From the NCBI GenBank assembly GCA_963818685.1, contig CAWFTJ010000005.1, forward strand, positions 248,001-312,000: a stretch of DNA of 64,000 nucleotides, in the 5' to 3' direction. Position numbers and translations under genes: made by a program. This stretch comes from CAJCJE01 sp963818685 (GTDB lineage Bacteria > Actinomycetota > Actinomycetes > Mycobacteriales > Pseudonocardiaceae). The stretch's first letter is position 1. Each line of letters begins with the position of its first letter. The notes under the pieces are model-generated. The model did not search any database and was not told the origin of the DNA. It was given only the letters and a program-made list of their open reading frames with translations. Below are positions 59,828 through 64,000 of the stretch, one piece after another.

Positions 59828-60811
59828 ATGACCGCACAAACAGCGCTCGACGTCGCCGAAGTCGCTGAGCCGGCGCCCCGCCGGCAGCGCGCCCTGCGCT
59901 TTCCCCGCTCCCGCAAGACCATCGTCGGCCTTGTCCTGCTGGCGATATTCGTGTTGCTCGCCGTGATCGGACCGCTGCTCGCTCCCTACGATCCGACCGT
60001 GACCAGCGCCGACCTGCTCCAGGGCCCCTCGGCGGCGCACCTGCTCGGCACCACCCAGTCCGGCCAGGACGTGCTGTCCGAACTGCTGGTCGGCGCGCGC
60101 AGCACGGTGCTCATCGGGTTCCTCGCCGGGCTCATCGCCAGCGCGCTGTCCGTGCTGATCGGCGTGACCGCTGGTTTTCTCGGCGGCCTCACCGACGACC
60201 TGCTCTCCCTGCTCACCAACGTGTTCCTGGTCATACCGGGGCTGCCGCTGCTGATCGTGCTTGCCGCGTACCTGCCGAAGTCGACCGGTGCGAATCCGCT
60301 CGTGCTCGCGCTGATCATCGCGGTCACCGGCTGGGCGTGGGGCGCGCGGGTGCTGCGTGCACAGACCATGTCCATCCGCGGCCGCGACTACGTGGCGGCG
60401 GCCCGGGTGGCAGGCGAGCGCACGTCCCGGATCGTGTTCGCGGAGATCCTGCCGAACCTGACCGCGATCGTGGCCTCGTCCTTCGTGTTCACCGTGCTCT
60501 ACGCGATCGGCACCTACGTGGCGCTGGCCTTCCTCGGTGTCGTGGACCCCGCGCGGTGGAGCTGGGGCGGCATGTTGTTCTGGGCCGAGTCCCTCAACGC
60601 GCCGCAGGTCGGCGCGTGGTGGTGGTTCCTCCCGCCTGGCCTTGCCATCGCGCTGCTCGGCACGTCGTTGGCGCTGCTCAACTTCGGCCTCGACGAGTTC
60701 ATCAACCCGAGGCTGCGCGCGGCCGGCCTGTCCCGCAAGGCGGCCAAGGCCGCCGGCCTGCCGCGCCGGGTGCGGTTCGGTCTCACCCCGGTTCGAGGAG
60801 GACGGCGATGA
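59828..60811 (+). CDS. ABC transporter permease (DppC-like)
   Basis: A 327-residue permease. Features: GPLLAPYDPT near the N-terminus, HLLGTTQSGQDVLSELLVGARSTVLIG, and the loop GRDYVAAARVAGERTSRIVFAEILPN. It follows DppB after 3 bases and overlaps the ATPase gene by 4. Confidence 0.92.
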   Translation: MTAQTALDVAEVAEPAPRRQRALRFPRSRKTIVGLVLLAIFVLLAVIGPLLAPYDPTVTSADLLQGPSAAHLLGTTQSGQDVLSELLVGARSTVLIGFLAGLIASALSVLIGVTAGFLGGLTDDLLSLLTNVFLVIPGLPLLIVLAAYLPKSTGANPLVLALIIAVTGWAWGARVLRAQTMSIRGRDYVAAARVAGERTSRIVFAEILPNLTAIVASSFVFTVLYAIGTYVALAFLGVVDPARWSWGGMLFWAESLNAPQVGAWWWFLPPGLAIALLGTSLALLNFGLDEFINPRLRAAGLSRKAAKAAGLPRRVRFGLTPVRGGRR

Positions 60812-61806
60812 GCGAGCTTCCCCTGCTCGACGTGCGCGGACTGTGCGTCGACTACGGCTTCGGCGAGGACGCGGTGCACGCGGTCGCGGATGTCGACCTC
60901 ACCCTGCACGAGGGCGAGGTGCTCGGGCTGGCCGGCGAGAGCGGCAGCGGCAAGTCGACGCTGGCCTACGCGGTCACCCGCCTGCTCCGCGCCCCCGGCG
61001 TGATCACCGCCGGCAGCGCGACGCTCCGGTCAGACAAGCACGGCACGGTCGACCTGCTCGCCGCCGACACCGCGCAACTGCGCGCCGTGCGCTGGTCGGA
61101 GATCGCGGTGGTGTTCCAGAGCGCCATGCACGCGTTGAACCCGGTGTACACGATCGGCAGGCAACTCATGGACGTGATTGCCGCACACCGCCCCGGCCAG
61201 GACAAACACGCCCGGCGCGAACGAGCGGCACACCTGCTGCACATGGTCGGCATCACCGAGGACCGGCTGAACAGCTACCCGCACGAGCTCTCCGGCGGCA
61301 TGCGCCAACGGGTCATGATCGGCATGGCGCTCGCGCTCGAACCACGCCTTGTCATCATGGACGAGCCGACCACCGCGCTCGACGTGGTCACCCAGCGGGA
61401 GATCGTGGCCGAGCTGATCCGGTTGCGTGACCGGCTCGGCTTCGCGGTCCTGTTCATCACCCACGACCTGTCGCTGCTCATCGAGCTCGCCGACTCGATC
61501 GCGGTCATGTACGCGGGCAGGCTGGTCGAACGCGCTCCCGCGAACGAGCTGTTCCACAGCCCACGGCACCCGTACACGGTCGGCCTGCTCAACTCCTTCC
61601 CGCCCATGCACGGCGACTGGCAGAAGTTGACCGGCATCCCCGGCTCCCCGCCCGACCTGAGCAATCCGCCGTCGGGCTGCCCCTTCCACCCCCGCTGCCC
61701 GAGGGCGTTCGCCCCCTGCCCGACCGACGAGCCGACCCTGCTCACGATCGACACGGGCGCCGTGTCCTGCTGGCTGCACGAGATCCCGGAAGGAGCCCGG
61801 TCATGA
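60808..61806 (+). CDS. ABC transporter ATPase (DppD-like)
   Basis: A 332-residue ATPase: Walker A GESGSGKST, signature LSGGMRQRV, Walker B LVIMDEPTTALD and a C-terminal oligopeptide-type zinc/Fe-S-like Cys motif (CPFHPRCPRAFAPC). Start ATG 60808 overlaps the DppC stop. Confidence 0.93.
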   Translation: MSELPLLDVRGLCVDYGFGEDAVHAVADVDLTLHEGEVLGLAGESGSGKSTLAYAVTRLLRAPGVITAGSATLRSDKHGTVDLLAADTAQLRAVRWSEIAVVFQSAMHALNPVYTIGRQLMDVIAAHRPGQDKHARRERAAHLLHMVGITEDRLNSYPHELSGGMRQRVMIGMALALEPRLVIMDEPTTALDVVTQREIVAELIRLRDRLGFAVLFITHDLSLLIELADSIAVMYAGRLVERAPANELFHSPRHPYTVGLLNSFPPMHGDWQKLTGIPGSPPDLSNPPSGCPFHPRCPRAFAPCPTDEPTLLTIDTGAVSCWLHEIPEGARS

Positions 61807-62768
61807 CATCGGTGCTCGAAGCGCGGAACCTGACCAAGCACTTCCCGGTACGCGGCCGGTTCGCGCTGCGCCGCAGCACCCTGCACGCGGTGCAGGACGT
61901 GAGCGTCGGCCTTGACGCCGGCACGGTCACCGCGGTGGTCGGCGAGAGCGGTTCCGGCAAGTCCACCCTCGCCCGCATGCTCGCTCGGCTCATCACGCCG
62001 ACCGGTGGTGACGTGCTGCTCAACGGCAATCCCGTGCCACGCGGCACCGCCGACCGCGGCTACCGGCGCGAGGTGCAACTCGTTCTGCAGGACCCCTTCT
62101 CCTCGCTCAACCCGATCCACAGCATCCGCTACCACCTGGCAAGGCCGCTGCGCATCCACGGCTTCCCCGCCGACACCAACGCGATCAGCGAAGTCCTGGC
62201 CCGCGTCGCCCTCAGCCCACCAGAACGATTCATCGACAAGTACCCGCACGAACTCTCCGGCGGCCAACGCCAGCGCGTCGCCATCGCGCGAGCGCTCGCG
62301 GTCCGACCCGAGGTGCTCATCGCGGACGAGCCGGTGTCCATGTTGGACGTCTCCATCCGGCTCGGCATCCTCAACCTGCTCGCCGACCTGCGCGACAACG
62401 AGGGTCTTGCGATCCTCTACGTCACCCACGACATCGCGTCGGCCCGCTACCTCGCCGACACCATCGTGGTGATGTACGCGGGCCAGATCGTCGAGGCAGG
62501 ACCGGCCCGCCAGGTCACCGACGCGCCGTCCCACCCCTACACGCAGTTGTTGTTACGCGCCGCCCCCGATCCCGAACGCGCCGAGCCCGTGACCGATCTC
62601 GCCGGCAGAGGCGCACCACCCAGCCTGATCCGCCCACCGGCGGGCTGCCGCTTTCACCCGCGCTGCCCGCACGTCATGGACGTCTGCCGAACAACGGCAC
62701 CGCACGCCCTGCCCATCGCCGAGGACCACACCGCGTCCTGTTGGCTGTACCAGGAAAAGCGCGAGTAA
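61803..62768 (+). CDS. ABC transporter ATPase (DppF-like)
   Basis: A 321-residue ATPase: Walker A GESGSGKST, DPFSSLNPIHS, LSGGQRQRVAIARALA, VLIADEPVSMLD and the C-terminal CRFHPRCPHVMDVC. Overlaps DppD by 4 bases. With DppD it forms the ATPase heterodimer. Confidence 0.93.
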   Translation: MTSVLEARNLTKHFPVRGRFALRRSTLHAVQDVSVGLDAGTVTAVVGESGSGKSTLARMLARLITPTGGDVLLNGNPVPRGTADRGYRREVQLVLQDPFSSLNPIHSIRYHLARPLRIHGFPADTNAISEVLARVALSPPERFIDKYPHELSGGQRQRVAIARALAVRPEVLIADEPVSMLDVSIRLGILNLLADLRDNEGLAILYVTHDIASARYLADTIVVMYAGQIVEAGPARQVTDAPSHPYTQLLLRAAPDPERAEPVTDLAGRGAPPSLIRPPAGCRFHPRCPHVMDVCRTTAPHALPIAEDHTASCWLYQEKRE

Positions 62769-62830
62769 CGAGTAACCCCAACCCATCCACCCCTCAACGC
62801 AGATGCCCAACCAAGTTCGGAGGCCACTCC

Positions 62831-64000
62831 ATGCTGCCAAGAAAGCCCGGCAGAACGCTCACCGCGGCCATGGTCGCACTCACCGCGCTGACGGTAGTCA
62901 CCGCCTGTTCCAGCCACAGCACACCGGCCAGCGGTGACACGTCCACCCTGGTCATCGAGGACAACCCGGTGTCGCCGTTCACCCGCGACTTCAATCCTTT
63001 CGACACCAACGACACCGCCACTCTCGTCAACGCGATCGGCCTGGTCTACGAGCCGTTGTTGCAGTTCGACGTGATGAAGCCCGGCACCGTCTACCCGTGG
63101 CTGGCCAAGTCCTACGTGTTCAGCGACGGCGGCAAGACCGTCACCTTCCACCTACAGCCCAACGCGAAGTGGAACGACGGCCAGGCGTTCACCAGCCAGG
63201 ATGCGGCCTTCACCTTCAACCTGTTGAAGAACAACAAGGCCATCAACACCAACGGCATCAACCCGACGACCATCAGCGCGCCGGACGCGCACACGCTCGT
63301 GCTCGGCTTCGACACCCCGCAGTTCACCAACCTGTACTACATCGGCTCGGTGTACATGGTGCCGCAGCACATCTGGCAGTCGGTGGCCAATCCGAGCACC
63401 TGGAACGACACCGACCCGGTCGGCACCGGCCCGTACCAGCTCAAGCAGTTCAACGCGCAGGGCTTCACGCTCAGCAAGACGAGCAGCTACTGGCAGGCCG
63501 ACCAGGTCAAGATCGCGAACGTGCGGTTCCCGTCCTACGTGTCCAACACCTCGGCCAGCCTCGCCCTCGCGCAGGGTCAGATCGACTGGGGCGGCAACGA
63601 CATCGCCAACATCGACAAGACCTACGTCGCGGCCGATCCCACCCACAACAAGTACTGGTTCGCGCCGGTCAACGTGGTCACGCTCCAGTTGAACACCACA
63701 AAGCCGCCGTTGAACGACCCGGCCGTGCGCAGGGCGATCAGTGCCGCCATCGACCGCGACGCGCTGTCCAAGATCGGTGAAACCAGCTACGAGCCGGCCG
63801 CGACGTCCTCCGGTGGCCTCCTCGGCGGCGTCGACGACAAATACCTCGCGCCTGCTGTGCGCAACGACCTCGCCCAGGACAAGAGCAAGGTCGCTTCCAT
63901 CCTCACCGGCGACGGCTACACCCAGACCAACGGCAAGTGGACGAAGAACGGTGCCACCATCAAGTTCAGCATCGAGGACCCGTCCAGCTACTCCGACTAC
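62831..64000 (+). CDS. Family 5 solute-binding lipoprotein, C-terminus off the window
   Basis: 390 residues are present. Lipobox VVTACS near residue 27, then the SBP family 5 pattern: GLVYEPLLQFD, KWNDGQAFTSQDAAFTFN, VGTGPYQLKQF and VRRAISAAIDRDAL. It is the substrate receptor of the LacI-controlled ABC system. Family 5 members bind peptides, nickel or beta-linked oligosaccharides; the LacI context favours a sugar. Confidence 0.92.
   Translation, partial: MLPRKPGRTLTAAMVALTALTVVTACSSHSTPASGDTSTLVIEDNPVSPFTRDFNPFDTNDTATLVNAIGLVYEPLLQFDVMKPGTVYPWLAKSYVFSDGGKTVTFHLQPNAKWNDGQAFTSQDAAFTFNLLKNNKAINTNGINPTTISAPDAHTLVLGFDTPQFTNLYYIGSVYMVPQHIWQSVANPSTWNDTDPVGTGPYQLKQFNAQGFTLSKTSSYWQADQVKIANVRFPSYVSNTSASLALAQGQIDWGGNDIANIDKTYVAADPTHNKYWFAPVNVVTLQLNTTKPPLNDPAVRRAISAAIDRDALSKIGETSYEPAATSSGGLLGGVDDKYLAPAVRNDLAQDKSKVASILTGDGYTQTNGKWTKNGATIKFSIEDPSSYSDY

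Noticed and set aside
1..64000. CRISPR arrays and rRNA genes
   Set aside because: I scanned for regularly spaced repeats of 25-40 bases and for rRNA-like sequence and saw neither.

Overview
The window is high-GC actinomycete chromosome, most likely Pseudonocardiales: host genes carry G/C at almost every third codon position, and the content includes a Ser/Thr kinase, GAF-ANTAR protein, ECF sigma/RskA-type anti-sigma pair, WS/DGAT acyltransferase, PF04672 methyltransferase, tadA with its actinobacterial companion, and a thioester surface protein with an LAXTG-like sorting motif. This taxonomic call is inference from gene families only.

Layout. 1-8.25 kb is a uronate/aldarate catabolic module: a truncated family 8 polysaccharide lyase, an aldehyde dehydrogenase of the 2,5-dioxovalerate type, an unrecognised protein, glucarate dehydratase and 5-dehydro-4-deoxyglucarate dehydratase on the minus strand, facing an IclR regulator and uronate dehydrogenase on the plus strand. 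Together they can take a hexuronate through aldarate and 5-dehydro-4-deoxyglucarate to 2-oxoglutarate. 8.26-17.6 kb is ordinary host sequence (kinase, TetR, GAF-ANTAR, NAD(P)-binding oxidoreductase, MFS pump), with a wrecked two-component system at 15.6-16.1 kb.

17.6-32.95 kb is an integrative, probably conjugative element of lower GC. Its transfer/maintenance block (24.7-32.95 kb) has a chain of tiny overlapping genes, a VirD4/TraD-like ATPase, a replication-relaxation protein, an XRE repressor with an ImmA-like metalloprotease, and a large serine recombinase whose last codons read into the 3' half of a tRNA-Lys. Near-identical 16-18 bp palindromes sit in the promoter of the transfer operon and in the promoter of the repressor gene, implying an ICEBs1-like ImmR/ImmA switch. 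Its cargo (17.8-24.6 kb) holds CutA, an XRE-TPR regulator, a resolvase-like protein, a MoaA-like radical SAM protein (frameshifted), a CYTH triphosphate-binding enzyme and an NB-ARC/STAND ATPase. This cargo is the best candidate for an undescribed system.

32.95-39.3 kb is a graveyard of older mobile DNA: a broken XPB-like helicase-domain gene, a TOTE-type helicase remnant, an intact group II intron with its reverse transcriptase next to a 5' fragment of a second related intron, and the C-terminal stub of a tyrosine integrase. The composite island ends near a tRNA-Ser(CGA) at 39.9 kb.

39.9-64 kb is host again: tadA and partner, an M20 amidohydrolase, prephenate dehydrogenase, a secreted FN3 protein, thiolase, glycolipid-binding-like protein, FUSC exporter, thioester surface protein, a cupredoxin lipoprotein with two membrane proteins beside an ECF sigma/anti-sigma pair, WS/DGAT, methyltransferase, and a LacI-controlled five-gene family 5 solute ABC transporter running off the right edge.
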